Shown in pieces: positions 27,362-35,638 of a stretch of DNA of 64,000 nucleotides. Each line of letters begins with the position of its first letter. The stretch's first letter is position 1. Source of the DNA: an uncultured Bacteroidota bacterium (GTDB taxonomy: Bacteria > Bacteroidota > Bacteroidia > Flavobacteriales > Flavobacteriaceae); the NCBI GenBank assembly GCA_902617285.1, contig CACMVZ010000003.1, positions 45,005-109,004 of the forward strand, written 5' to 3'. The notes under the pieces were generated by a model. The model was not told the origin of the DNA. It did no database searches and saw only the letters and a program-made list of their open reading frames with translations. The translations under genes and the position numbers were made by a program.

Positions 27362-27842
27362 TCTTATTCTTAGTCTTCTTTTTCTTTATTTTTTTATGTA
27401 GCTTCTTGGGTTTATTATTTCGTTTTGATCTGTTCAAAATATTTTTAACACTATTAAGTTTTTCTGCACTAACATTGGTTTTAACTATAATTACCCCTGC
27501 TCCACCTTGACCACCATATTTATTTGTTGCTGAAAGTCCAGATAATACTTCAACATACTTTACTTGAGTCATATTTAAATTAGGCGGTGATTGATATATG
27601 ATTCCATCTATTTCCCATAAAACTTCATCAGAAGCAGTTATGAAAGATTGTCTTCCTCTAAGAGATAGATTTCTATTGCCCATTCTGTCTGTTATTTTTT
27701 TTGCACCAGGAATTCTTGAAGAAAGAGCATCCACCATATTAAGGGAAGCAATAGTATTCTCATTTGCATTTGCAATAGGATCTTCCTGGGAATAAATAGA
27801 GGAAGAAATTATTGATACTAATACTATATAGTAATATTTCAT
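27348..27842 (-). CDS. stand-alone TonB-receptor plug-like domain protein
   Basis: A 164-residue exported protein with a signal peptide (about 1-18, SIYSQ). Residues about 35-125 match the plug domain of TonB-dependent receptors: VDALSSRIPGAK, LSLRGRQSF, VLWEIDGIIYQSPPNLNMTQVKYVEVLSG and GGQGGAGVIIVKT. No beta-barrel follows; instead the protein ends in a basic tail rich in lysine (about 135-164). The frame ends with a normal stop, and the next gene starts within it, so this looks like a designed short protein rather than a truncated receptor. First gene of the operon. Confidence 0.8.
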   Translation of the reverse strand: MKYYYIVLVSIISSSIYSQEDPIANANENTIASLNMVDALSSRIPGAKKITDRMGNRNLSLRGRQSFITASDEVLWEIDGIIYQSPPNLNMTQVKYVEVLSGLSATNKYGGQGGAGVIIVKTNVSAEKLNSVKNILNRSKRNNKPKKLHKKIKKKKTKNKNDNN

Positions 27843-27862
27843 TTATAAAAAATTAAACTATG

Positions 27863-27870
27863 CAAATTTA
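27863..27870 (-). promoter_or_regulatory. candidate -7 element of the plug/TlpA operon
   Basis: TAAATTTG on the minus strand fits TAnnTTTG and lies 20 bases before the start at 27842. The -33 element is not obvious. Confidence 0.38.
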
Positions 27871-27930
27871 TAGCCTAATTATTTAATTTTTAGATAAATA
27901 GATTTAATTTTTTTGCTAAATTTATATTCT

Positions 27931-27945
27931 GTCAAAAAATTTGAC
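27931..27945. promoter_or_regulatory. 15-bp dyad upstream of the HTH gene
   Basis: GTCAAA and TTTGAC form perfect six-base arms around AAA, 17 bases before the GTG start of the small HTH protein and in the divergent region shared with the plug/TlpA operon. The size and position fit an operator, perhaps for the HTH protein itself. Confidence 0.35.
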
Positions 27946-27962
27946 TTAAACCAATTTTAAAA

Positions 27963-28307
27963 GTGAGAAGGAATTATTTAGACTTGGAACAAATTAATAA
28001 CTTTCCTAAGGGGGTAAGATCAGTTTATGTAGACGGTAAAAGAGTTAAAAAAGAGGATGTTGAAATAGAGAGGAGTTTCCTTGAAGTTTCTTCATCGAAC
28101 TATGATGTTTCTAACATTCCTGAACATGTAAATTATCTTCCAAGAAAACAGGCAGCTGAATATTTAGGTATTAGTGAAAGCACATTAACTAGGTACCATC
28201 TTAAGGGTAAGCTTAAATGGATCACAAGAAGAAATAGAACTCCAATCTACAAGAGAGAAACACTCGATAATTTTAAGGAAAATAATAAAGGAAAACTCTT
28301 ATCTTAG
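27963..28307 (+). CDS. small helix-turn-helix (excisionase/MerR-like) protein
   Basis: A 114-residue protein starting with GTG. The C-terminal half is an HTH_17-type winged helix: YLPRKQAAEYLGISESTLTRYHLKGKL followed by the wing RRNRTPIYKRETLDNF. The N-terminal half (about 1-55) is not recognisable apart from a YVDGKRVKKEDVE stretch. It is cytoplasmic and probably binds DNA. No integrase or phage gene lies nearby, so it is better read as a chromosomal regulator. It precedes the epimerase gene by 20 bases on the same strand. Confidence 0.72.
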   Translation: MRRNYLDLEQINNFPKGVRSVYVDGKRVKKEDVEIERSFLEVSSSNYDVSNIPEHVNYLPRKQAAEYLGISESTLTRYHLKGKLKWITRRNRTPIYKRETLDNFKENNKGKLLS

Positions 28308-28335
28308 ACTATCATTTTTCTGTATAGATGATAGT
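28308..28335 (+). promoter_or_regulatory. hairpin enclosing the start codon of the epimerase gene
   Basis: ACTATCAT (28308-28315) pairs with ATGATAGT (28328-28335) around a 12-base loop. The ATG start at 28328 lies in the 3' arm, so a folded leader would hide it. This would need coupling to translation of the HTH gene, or a regulator, to open. Confidence 0.3.
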
Positions 28336-29377
28336 TAATTTTTACAAAGTAAATCTCAAAAAAAAACATCCACTTCAAATAAGTAGAGGAACACATAGTA
28401 AATCTCAAAATTTATTTGTTGAAATCATTAAGGATGGAATTACTGCATGGGGAGAATCAGCTCCAGGCAAAACTGAGGGGGCTTCTAATGCTGATGAAGT
28501 AGAAAAAGAGTTGTTAAAGCTTATTGATACAGGTATTGGTTCACTATCCATATATGAAATATTTCAGAGAAGTAAAGAGCTTAACATTCCGCCATGTGCA
28601 TTTGCTGCAATAGATATAGCTTTATGGGATTGGAAAGCAAAAAAAGCAGGATTACCTTTAAATAATTTATTAGGACTGCCAATTCCATCAACACCAACCT
28701 CTTTAACAATAGGAATAAATCCTCCTGAAATAATAAAAGAGAGAGTTGAAATGCTTTTATCTAACCCTCATATTAAAGCGTTAAAAATAAAACTTGGATC
28801 ACCAGATGGAATAGAATATGATAAATCTATATATTCCCAAGTTTTGGAATCAACAAAAAAATCTAATATCTCTATTAGAGTTGATGCTAATGGAGGATGG
28901 AGTTTAGATGAAGCTAAGTTAATGATGAAATGGCTTGCTGAGAGGAAAGCCGAATATATCGAACAACCACTCGTTGAAGGGGAAGAAGATAAATTAAAGT
29001 ATTTATTTAAAAATAGACCCTTACCAATATTTATTGATGAATCATGTAGGTTTTCCGAAGATGTAGCAAGACACTTTGAGTATGTTGATGGAGTTAATCT
29101 AAAACTAATGAAGTGTGGAGGAATAACAGAAGCATTAAGAATTTTAAATGTAGCCAAATCTTTTAATTTAAAAACAATGATAGGTTGTATGAGTGAATCA
29201 TCAATAAGTATATCAGCTGGCGCTTCAATATCTGGTATAATTGATTATGTAGATCTAGATTCTCACTATAATTTAGATCCAGATCCAAGTGAAGGGGCTA
29301 CAATGATTGATGGAATTACTATGAATGATAACAAGCCTGGGCATGGATCAAAATTAAAAATTGAAAATTATGCTTAA
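28328..29377 (+). CDS. enolase-superfamily epimerase (L-Ala-D/L-Glu epimerase or N-acetyl-D-Glu racemase DgcA type)
   Basis: A 349-residue muconate-lactonising-enzyme-type epimerase. The base pair and metal ligands can be read: K-x-K in LKIKLGS (about 153-155), Asp in VDANGGW (about 185), Glu in IEQP (about 212), Asp in FIDESC (about 237) and the second lysine in LKLMKCGG (about 260). The classical function is epimerising L-Ala-D-Glu from peptidoglycan. However, the immediately overlapping DUF1611 gene is the partner of DgcA, which racemises N-acetyl-D-glutamate, so this alternative is at least as likely. Cytoplasmic. Confidence 0.87.
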   Translation: MIVNFYKVNLKKKHPLQISRGTHSKSQNLFVEIIKDGITAWGESAPGKTEGASNADEVEKELLKLIDTGIGSLSIYEIFQRSKELNIPPCAFAAIDIALWDWKAKKAGLPLNNLLGLPIPSTPTSLTIGINPPEIIKERVEMLLSNPHIKALKIKLGSPDGIEYDKSIYSQVLESTKKSNISIRVDANGGWSLDEAKLMMKWLAERKAEYIEQPLVEGEEDKLKYLFKNRPLPIFIDESCRFSEDVARHFEYVDGVNLKLMKCGGITEALRILNVAKSFNLKTMIGCMSESSISISAGASISGIIDYVDLDSHYNLDPDPSEGATMIDGITMNDNKPGHGSKLKIENYA

Positions 29378-30401
29378 ATCAAGTGATAAGATTGCAATTT
29401 GGATGGAAGCCAGTGTAGACGATGACTTTGGTAAAATGGGTATTAGCGCTCTAAGATATTTAAAAAATGAAATTGTTTGTGTTATAGACTCAGTGTTTGC
29501 AGGGAAGAAAATATCTGAGGTATCAATTATAAAGAAAGATATACCAATTGTTAGTTCTGTAAAGGATGCAAGGAATATGGGAGCTAATGTCATGCTTTTA
29601 GGAGTATTAACATCAGGAGGTATAAGACCAAAATCTTGGGATTCAGTTATCAAAGAATCAATAGAAATGGGAATGTCTATAATTAACGGACTGCATGATC
29701 AAATCAATCCAGAATTTTCAAAATATATAATAAAAGATGAACAATGGATTTGGGATACAAGAGTTCCACAATTTATTCCCAAAATAGGTTCGTCTAAGGC
29801 ATCTGAATTGTCAAATAAAAGAGTACTTATGATTGGAACTGATATGGCAGCAGGTAAAATGACTGTTGGTCTTGAGCTTTATTCATATTTAAGAAATAAA
29901 AATGTAAATGTTGGATTTGTTGCGACTGGTCAAGTAGGAATAACAGTTACAGGAGCAGGGATCCCCTTGGATGCATATAAGTTAGATCATGCATGTGGTG
30001 CTGTAGAATCTGCTGTAATGGATCAAGCAGATAAAGATTTAGTAATTGTAGAGGGTCAGGGATCAATCCTTCATCCAGGAAGCTCTGCAACTTTACCTTT
30101 AATGAGAGGTACTTGTCCAACTCATATGATTTTATGTCATATTGCTAGAAATAATTCTCTTAGATCTTTAGAAAATATAAAAATTCCAGATCTAAAGAAG
30201 TTTATAGATTTAAATGAGCAACTTGCATCAGTAATTGGTACATATCCTAATGCAAAAGTGTTAGGTGTTGCACTAAATACTATTGAAATGGACAATAATG
30301 AAGCTCTTGAAATGATAAAAAAAGTTGAGGAAAATACTGGACTGCCTGCAACAGACGTTATTAGGTATGGTGGAGATAAAATTTTTGATGAATTACTTTA
30401 A
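29370..30401 (+). CDS. DUF1611/DgcN family protein (probable D-glutamate N-acetyltransferase)
   Basis: A 343-residue cytoplasmic protein starting at ATG 29370, eight bases inside the epimerase gene (a TTG at 29361 is the alternative). It has an N-terminal Rossmann-like domain (GANVMLLGVLTSGG) and a C-terminal P-loop domain with GTDMAAGKMT (about 155), plus IVEGQGSILHPGSSAT, the DUF1611 signature. Members named DgcN acetylate D-glutamate, whose product is converted by DgcA to N-acetyl-L-glutamate, in D-glutamate use by marine bacteria. The gene pair here has that order and overlap. The assignment rests on family and context. Confidence 0.83.
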   Translation: MLKSSDKIAIWMEASVDDDFGKMGISALRYLKNEIVCVIDSVFAGKKISEVSIIKKDIPIVSSVKDARNMGANVMLLGVLTSGGIRPKSWDSVIKESIEMGMSIINGLHDQINPEFSKYIIKDEQWIWDTRVPQFIPKIGSSKASELSNKRVLMIGTDMAAGKMTVGLELYSYLRNKNVNVGFVATGQVGITVTGAGIPLDAYKLDHACGAVESAVMDQADKDLVIVEGQGSILHPGSSATLPLMRGTCPTHMILCHIARNNSLRSLENIKIPDLKKFIDLNEQLASVIGTYPNAKVLGVALNTIEMDNNEALEMIKKVEENTGLPATDVIRYGGDKIFDELL

Positions 30402-30408
30402 ATAATTA

Positions 30409-30858
30409 TTACTTACAATGGTGATCAGCTGCTCTTGTAGCAATTTGATTATTCGGTTTTACATTAACCTTATATCCCAGTGAGTTTGCCCAACCTTTTG
30501 TTGCAGAGATTAACTTGTTAGATCGATGATTTTCATCTGAGTTATAATCCATGTCAATTTCAACTTGAACACTCACCTGCTTTGTTAGCCATTCTGCTAC
30601 TTTAATACTATACTCAGCTTCAAGCCATAGTCTTTTCCAAATATCGTTTATAACATCACATGATGACTTACTGAGTATGTAGTGAACTCCTCTTGTCCCC
30701 AGTCTATATGCAATTACACTTGTATAATTTGTTTTCTTACCTATGTTTTGAGAATCAGATCCAATATGAATTTTTGCATGTGGATATGTCTTTAATATGG
30801 ATAAAGTATGATTTACTGGATCAATATTATTTCCTTTGACATCCTTAAACAATCTCAT
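30409..30858 (-). CDS. RNase H-like protein, YkuK/DUF458 type
   Basis: A 149-residue protein with the ribonuclease H-like fold pattern of the YkuK family: an early HIGSDSQNIGKKTNY strand with Asp, VIAYRLG, and EIDMDYN with a second acidic position, then KGWANSLGYKVNVKPN. The family is widespread and uncharacterised, possibly a nuclease. It is transcribed against the DgcN gene and ends seven bases from it. Cytoplasmic; no signal peptide. Confidence 0.8.
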   Translation of the reverse strand: MRLFKDVKGNNIDPVNHTLSILKTYPHAKIHIGSDSQNIGKKTNYTSVIAYRLGTRGVHYILSKSSCDVINDIWKRLWLEAEYSIKVAEWLTKQVSVQVEIDMDYNSDENHRSNKLISATKGWANSLGYKVNVKPNNQIATRAADHHCK

Positions 30859-30917
30859 ATTCTAAAATAATTATTATTTGTAAATTAGGTTACTAAGAAA
30901 ACCTTAAATTTTAGCTC

Positions 30918-32351
30918 ATGAAAAAATTTCTCACAATTTTATTCGCTACAATAACAATTCTTTCAGTTCAATCCCAGAGTGCTAGTAAACTTAAAAAAGA
31001 ATTATTAAACAGTATAGAACAAAAAACAACTGAATTAACAACATTAAGTGATAATATTTGGGAAGCATCTGAAGTAGCATTTAGAGAACATAAATCTGCA
31101 GAGTATCTTATTGAGTATGCTGAAGCAAATGGTTTAATAGTTGAAAAAGGATTAGCTGGTATGCCTACTGCTTTTACAGCAACATATGGAGAAGGAAAAC
31201 CTGTTATCGGTATTATTGGCGAGTTTGATGCACTTCCTGGACTATCTCAAACTACAGATTCTCATAGGAATGTATTAATTGAAGGCGGAGCGGGTCATGG
31301 CTGTGGACATAATTTGTTTGGTACAGCAAGTCTTGGTGCAGCCGTTGCAATAAAAGAGTTGATTGAAAAAGGAGACCTTAAAGGGACAGTAAAGTTTTTT
31401 GGTACACCTGCTGAAGAGAAATTTTTTGGAAAACTATGGATGATTAGAGACGGAGTGTTCGATGATGTTGATATATGTATGGACTGGCACCCAGCAGACA
31501 AAACCGAAGCAAATGTTCAACCATCTCTTGCTCTTGTAGATTTTATGGTTGAGTTCACGGGTCAATCTGCTCACGCATCTATGGATCCTTGGAATGCAAG
31601 GAGTGCAAATGATGCACTAGAATTATATACATCTGGAATAAATGCATATCGAGAACATGTTAAGCCTTCAGTGAGGATGCATTATCACATTCAAGACGCT
31701 GGTCAAGTTGTAAATGTTGTTCCTGACTATTCAAGAATTTGGGTTAGAGTGAGAGATATTACAAAGGAGGGTCTACAACCTGTTTACGAACAGGTTAGAA
31801 GAATGGCTGGGGGTGCAGCTATAATGGCTAATGTTGAACATAAAGTGTCTTTAATATCAGGTGTTCATGATCTTCTTCCAAATAGAGTTGGAGGTGCTGC
31901 TATGCAAAAAAACCTTGAGACTCTTGGTGATATTGTGTATACTGAAGAGGAAATAGATTTTGCTCTTGAAATGCAAAGAAACAACGGAAAACCAGAATTA
32001 GGCATTGATGGTATAATTAGACCATTAAGAGAGACCCTAGACAGTCCAGGAGGAGGTTCTACAGATAGTGGTGATGTTAGTTATAATGTACCTGTAATTA
32101 GTCTTGCTGCGACAACTGCCCCTAAGGGTGTTCCTTGGCATTCATGGTCTGTTGTTGCAAGCTCTGGAATGTCTATTGGGCATAAAGGAATGCTTTATGC
32201 AGCAAAAGCTCTTGGAATGACAATGGTTGATATATTTAAAGACAGCAAATTAAGAGAGGATATAAAGAAAGAATTCGATGAAAAAATTGGTGAGTATGAG
32301 TATGATCCATATTTAGACCCAGGACCACCACCAATTGACTATGTTGACTAA
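30918..32351 (+). CDS. exported M20 family amidohydrolase (AbgB-like)
   Basis: A 477-residue metallo-amidohydrolase with a signal peptide (about 1-20, ILSVQSQS), so it works in the periplasm. The M20 metal motifs are GHGCGHNLFG (about 126-135) and the general-base pair in PAEEKFFGK (about 163-171), with DWHPAD and the lid-domain start GQSAHAS. The closest known relatives are AbgB-type aminoacyl-glutamate hydrolases, so it may release glutamate or aryl amines from N-acyl amino acids. It is convergent with the AgcS gene, overlapping by four bases. Confidence 0.9.
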   Translation: MKKFLTILFATITILSVQSQSASKLKKELLNSIEQKTTELTTLSDNIWEASEVAFREHKSAEYLIEYAEANGLIVEKGLAGMPTAFTATYGEGKPVIGIIGEFDALPGLSQTTDSHRNVLIEGGAGHGCGHNLFGTASLGAAVAIKELIEKGDLKGTVKFFGTPAEEKFFGKLWMIRDGVFDDVDICMDWHPADKTEANVQPSLALVDFMVEFTGQSAHASMDPWNARSANDALELYTSGINAYREHVKPSVRMHYHIQDAGQVVNVVPDYSRIWVRVRDITKEGLQPVYEQVRRMAGGAAIMANVEHKVSLISGVHDLLPNRVGGAAMQKNLETLGDIVYTEEEIDFALEMQRNNGKPELGIDGIIRPLRETLDSPGGGSTDSGDVSYNVPVISLAATTAPKGVPWHSWSVVASSGMSIGHKGMLYAAKALGMTMVDIFKDSKLREDIKKEFDEKIGEYEYDPYLDPGPPPIDYVD

Positions 32352-33697
32352 ATCCAAGATCTAGATTTCATCTCTTTAGTTACAATTTTAGATAAATAAA
32401 TTATAGCAATCATATTTGGAATTGCCATTAGTGCAAAGGCTATATCAATAAGTCCAATTACAATTTCAACAGTTAATATTGAGGATATAATTATAGCTGC
32501 AACATAGATTATATTATAATACTTACCCTTTTTTGGTGTTGTTAAAAAACCATAGCATTTTACTCCATAATATGAGTAAGTAAACAACGTTGAGATACCA
32601 AAAATTGATATCATAACTATTAGCAAATAATCTCCGAACCCAAAGAATAATCTTCTAAATGCTTCGAGAGATAAAACAATTCCGTTAAGATCACTTTCAA
32701 GATATGCTCCGCTAATAATTATAATTAAACCTGTAATAGTACAGACTAAAATTGTATCTAAAATAGGACCTAACATTCCAACAAGACCTTCATCTGTGCC
32801 TTTTTTTGTGGTAGATTGACCATGATATATAGGCGCAAGTCCAACACCACTTTCACTTGAGAAAACAGCTCTTCTTATACCAATTAATACTAACCCCCAA
32901 AACCCCCCTTGTACTATTGTGTTAAAATTGAAAGCTTCACTAAAAATCAAATAAAAAGTAGACGGAACAACATTCATATTAGCAATTAAAATGTAGATTC
33001 CAAGAATGAAATATAGTATTACCATTATTGGAACTAAACCTGAAGTTACTTTAACTATAGATTTCAAACCACCAAAAATTACAAATGATGTTAGAATTGT
33101 AAATACTATTCCAATAATAAGCTTCCATCCTATAATGCCTAGGTTTAAAAACTCATTAGGGTTTAAAACATCAATATAAGACTGAGTTAATTGATTAGCT
33201 GTAAATGCAGGAAGAACACCAACTAGTCCAGCTATTGAAAACCAAATTGCCAGTGGACGCCCCCATTTTTTTATACCTAAACTCATATAATACATTGGAC
33301 CACCCAGATAGTCTCCATTTTCATCTTTTATTCTAAGATTAACTGCAAGTGAGGCTGAAAAAAACTTTATTGATGCCCCAATCAAAGCAGTTACCCACAT
33401 CCATACTAAAACACCTGGACCTCCTTGATTGATTGCAATAGACACTCCTGAAATATTTCCAAGACCAACTGTTGCAGCAAGAACCGCTGATAATGCCTGA
33501 AATCTAGAAATTCCAATACTTGAAGGATCTTTTCTTAGCATTAATTTAAATCCACTAACTATCCTCATTAATGGATTTGCCTTTGAAATAATTGTTAGAT
33601 AGATTCCTCCTCCTATTATTAAAAACAGCATTAGCCAGTTAAGAGGAGATATAATTTGATTAATTATAGATTCAATAGAATTAAAAAGTTCTACCAT
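32348..33697 (-). CDS. alanine/glycine:cation symporter (AgcS family)
   Basis: A 449-residue sodium-coupled amino-acid importer with about ten to eleven membrane helices. AgcS signatures are present: LAATVGLGNISGVSIAINQGGPGVLVWMW in the N-terminal third and FSSESGVGLAPIYH in the middle. It imports alanine, glycine or D-alanine across the inner membrane. Placed between the exported amidohydrolase and the exported aminotransferase it fits a peptide/amino-acid scavenging region. Complete gene. Confidence 0.93.
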   Translation of the reverse strand: MVELFNSIESIINQIISPLNWLMLFLIIGGGIYLTIISKANPLMRIVSGFKLMLRKDPSSIGISRFQALSAVLAATVGLGNISGVSIAINQGGPGVLVWMWVTALIGASIKFFSASLAVNLRIKDENGDYLGGPMYYMSLGIKKWGRPLAIWFSIAGLVGVLPAFTANQLTQSYIDVLNPNEFLNLGIIGWKLIIGIVFTILTSFVIFGGLKSIVKVTSGLVPIMVILYFILGIYILIANMNVVPSTFYLIFSEAFNFNTIVQGGFWGLVLIGIRRAVFSSESGVGLAPIYHGQSTTKKGTDEGLVGMLGPILDTILVCTITGLIIIISGAYLESDLNGIVLSLEAFRRLFFGFGDYLLIVMISIFGISTLFTYSYYGVKCYGFLTTPKKGKYYNIIYVAAIIISSILTVEIVIGLIDIAFALMAIPNMIAIIYLSKIVTKEMKSRSWI

Positions 33698-33766
33698 ATC
33701 GAAAATTAACGATTAAATTTTGAAAAGAATACTATCTTTTTTAAATTATTGAAAAATTACTTTTAT

Positions 33767-34897
33767 ATGCAATCAAGACGAGAATGGTTTAAATCCTCAA
33801 TAGGTATCGGAGGTTTGATGTTAACTCCATCAATTTTATCTGCTGAAGAAATTAAAAAATATAATCCAAGAGCAAAATCTTCTATAGTAAAGTTAAGCTC
33901 AAATGAAAACCCTTACGGTCCATCAGAAAGAGTCCTAAATGCAATTAAAAATTCTTTTAGTGATGCATGTAGGTACCCGTATGAGTTTATTCATGAACTT
34001 CAAAAAACATTAGCTTCAAAACATGGAGTACCTGTTGAGAGTATTGTAGTAACTGGTGGTTCCAATGAGGCTCTTAGGGTAACTGGTCTTGCAATTTCAA
34101 GTCAAGGAGGAAATATAGTCGCAGGAAAACCTACATATCTTGCCTTGATGAGTTATGCTGAAGGATGGGGAAGTAAAATTAAATGGGTATCTGTAGATTC
34201 TGAAAAGGGGTATGATTTAAAAAACATAAAATCAAGTGTTGATGATGAAACTAAAATGATATTTATTGCAAATCCAAATAATCCAACAGGGACTTTATTA
34301 AATCAACAGTCATTAAAAGACTTTTGTGAAGAGATGTCTCAAAAAACAATAGTATTTTGTGATGAGGCATATTATGATTATATAAACGAAGATAATTATC
34401 CTTCGATGGATTATCTTATAAGAAAGGGAGAGAATGTAATAATATCAAGAACTTTTTCTAAAGTATATGGTCTTGCAGGATTAAGAATTGGATATTTGGT
34501 TTTAAAACCTGAGTTAGCAGATCAATTGTTTGGAGATTATTCTGTTTACAGAAGACCTAACATAATGGCACAAACAAATGTGCTTGCTGTGTCAGCAGCT
34601 TCTGAGGCATTAAAAGATGAAGATTTTTACAAATTCTCATTAAATAAAGCGAATGAAGAAAAAGATAAAATTTATAAGTTATTAGATTACCTAAATTTAA
34701 AATATATTAATTCTAGCACTAATTTTGTTTTCTTTGAATCCAAGAAACATATAAATGAACTTTCAGAACAAATGCTTGAAAAAGGTGTAATTGTTGGCCG
34801 ACCTTTCCCACCATTTTATGACTGGTGTAGAATTAGTACTGGAACAAGTGAAGAGGTTGATGTCTTTATGAAAGCTATGCTTGAGGTTTATGGTTAA
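33767..34897 (+). CDS. exported class I/II PLP aminotransferase (HisC-like) with Tat-like signal
   Basis: A 376-residue fold-type I aminotransferase similar to histidinol-phosphate aminotransferases. The PLP lysine is at about residue 232 in SRTFSKVYGLAGLRIGY; NPNNPTG and CDEAYYDY are also present, as is SSNENPYGPSE at the substrate side. The N-terminus MQSRREWFKSSIGIGGLML resembles a twin-arginine signal, and SILSAEE could be the cleavage site, so the folded PLP enzyme may be exported. The start ATG 33767 gives this signal; TTG 33749 is less likely. Its role in histidine synthesis is doubtful because of the export signal. Confidence 0.85.
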   Translation: MQSRREWFKSSIGIGGLMLTPSILSAEEIKKYNPRAKSSIVKLSSNENPYGPSERVLNAIKNSFSDACRYPYEFIHELQKTLASKHGVPVESIVVTGGSNEALRVTGLAISSQGGNIVAGKPTYLALMSYAEGWGSKIKWVSVDSEKGYDLKNIKSSVDDETKMIFIANPNNPTGTLLNQQSLKDFCEEMSQKTIVFCDEAYYDYINEDNYPSMDYLIRKGENVIISRTFSKVYGLAGLRIGYLVLKPELADQLFGDYSVYRRPNIMAQTNVLAVSAASEALKDEDFYKFSLNKANEEKDKIYKLLDYLNLKYINSSTNFVFFESKKHINELSEQMLEKGVIVGRPFPPFYDWCRISTGTSEEVDVFMKAMLEVYG

Positions 34898-34948
34898 AAT
34901 TGTTTATTTTAAAAATTAGATCGACTGTAACTTAGTAGCTTAATAAGA

Positions 34949-35605
34949 TTACTTCTTGTAAATAATGTATGTTGCCTTAACACCTGTAGCCAAATTCCAC
35001 CTATTATTCCCAACTAATCTACCCTGATCATCATAGACTATAACCTCTGCTGTATTTGGGCCAGATGTACCTTGATTTAATGCAATAAAATCAACAACAT
35101 TAAATCCACTACTAAGGTCAAGTTTAAATCCTTTAGCTTTCTCAGTTAATAGAATGGCAGGCATAACGACATTTTCATTAACCTCCACCTTTATTAAATC
35201 ACCGTCAGGATACTCATGATCACGTAAAATAATATTTACGTACTCTCCGTCATTTTTAATTTCTCCGAGAAATTGATCTACTTTAAATTTATTTATGTTT
35301 TTAGTAGATTCAGATTCCTTTTTATTAAGTCTTGATAAATAAAACTCGTTTGAGTTAATAAATCTTTCAGGTTTTTTTTCTTTCACATTAGCATCTGGAA
35401 AAAAGTTTTTCTTGTTCTTGTCCTCAAATTTTTTAAGAAAAGGATTCTCCTTTTTTTTTAGATTTAAAAGAGATTTTTCAGAGTCAGGCTTTAATGGAGT
35501 AAATGGACTCCCCGAGGACCCAGATGAATTATCCTGTGAATATCCAAAAAGAATAAAAGTTATTGAAAAGAATAAATTAATTATATATTTACTTGAATGA
35601 ATCAA
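34949..35605 (-). CDS. exported protein of unknown function
   Basis: A 218-residue protein with a signal peptide (about 1-23, FGYSQ). A low-complexity, charged linker (about 25-105, rich in Lys, Glu, Asn and Ser) precedes a compact beta-rich C-terminal domain (about 108-218) with YVNIILRDHEYPDGDLIKV, SGFNVVDFIALNQGTSGPNTAEVIVYDDQG and NLATGVKATYIIYK. The C-terminal domain looks folded and conserved-like, resembling a small beta-sandwich. I do not recognise the family. Transcribed alone and divergently from the SSS transporter. Confidence 0.7.
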   Translation of the reverse strand: MIHSSKYIINLFFSITFILFGYSQDNSSGSSGSPFTPLKPDSEKSLLNLKKKENPFLKKFEDKNKKNFFPDANVKEKKPERFINSNEFYLSRLNKKESESTKNINKFKVDQFLGEIKNDGEYVNIILRDHEYPDGDLIKVEVNENVVMPAILLTEKAKGFKLDLSSGFNVVDFIALNQGTSGPNTAEVIVYDDQGRLVGNNRWNLATGVKATYIIYKK

Positions 35606-35638
35606 TCTTAAAAGTTTGTACTAAGATAAACCTTTAAC

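Noticed and set aside
24758..27842. Possible anti-phage or toxin-antitoxin cassette among the small linked genes
   Set aside because: All four products have export signals and known extracytoplasmic folds; no nuclease, kinase or other effector domain is visible.
27963..28307. Excisionase-like HTH as sign of an integrated element
   Set aside because: No integrase, attachment repeat or phage gene nearby, and the gene sits in a metabolic context.
28768..29157. Long minus-strand frame inside the epimerase gene
   Set aside because: It is an antisense shadow of a well-supported gene, with no homology-like features or promoter; the same holds for other antisense frames such as 45379-45645 and 58317-58586.
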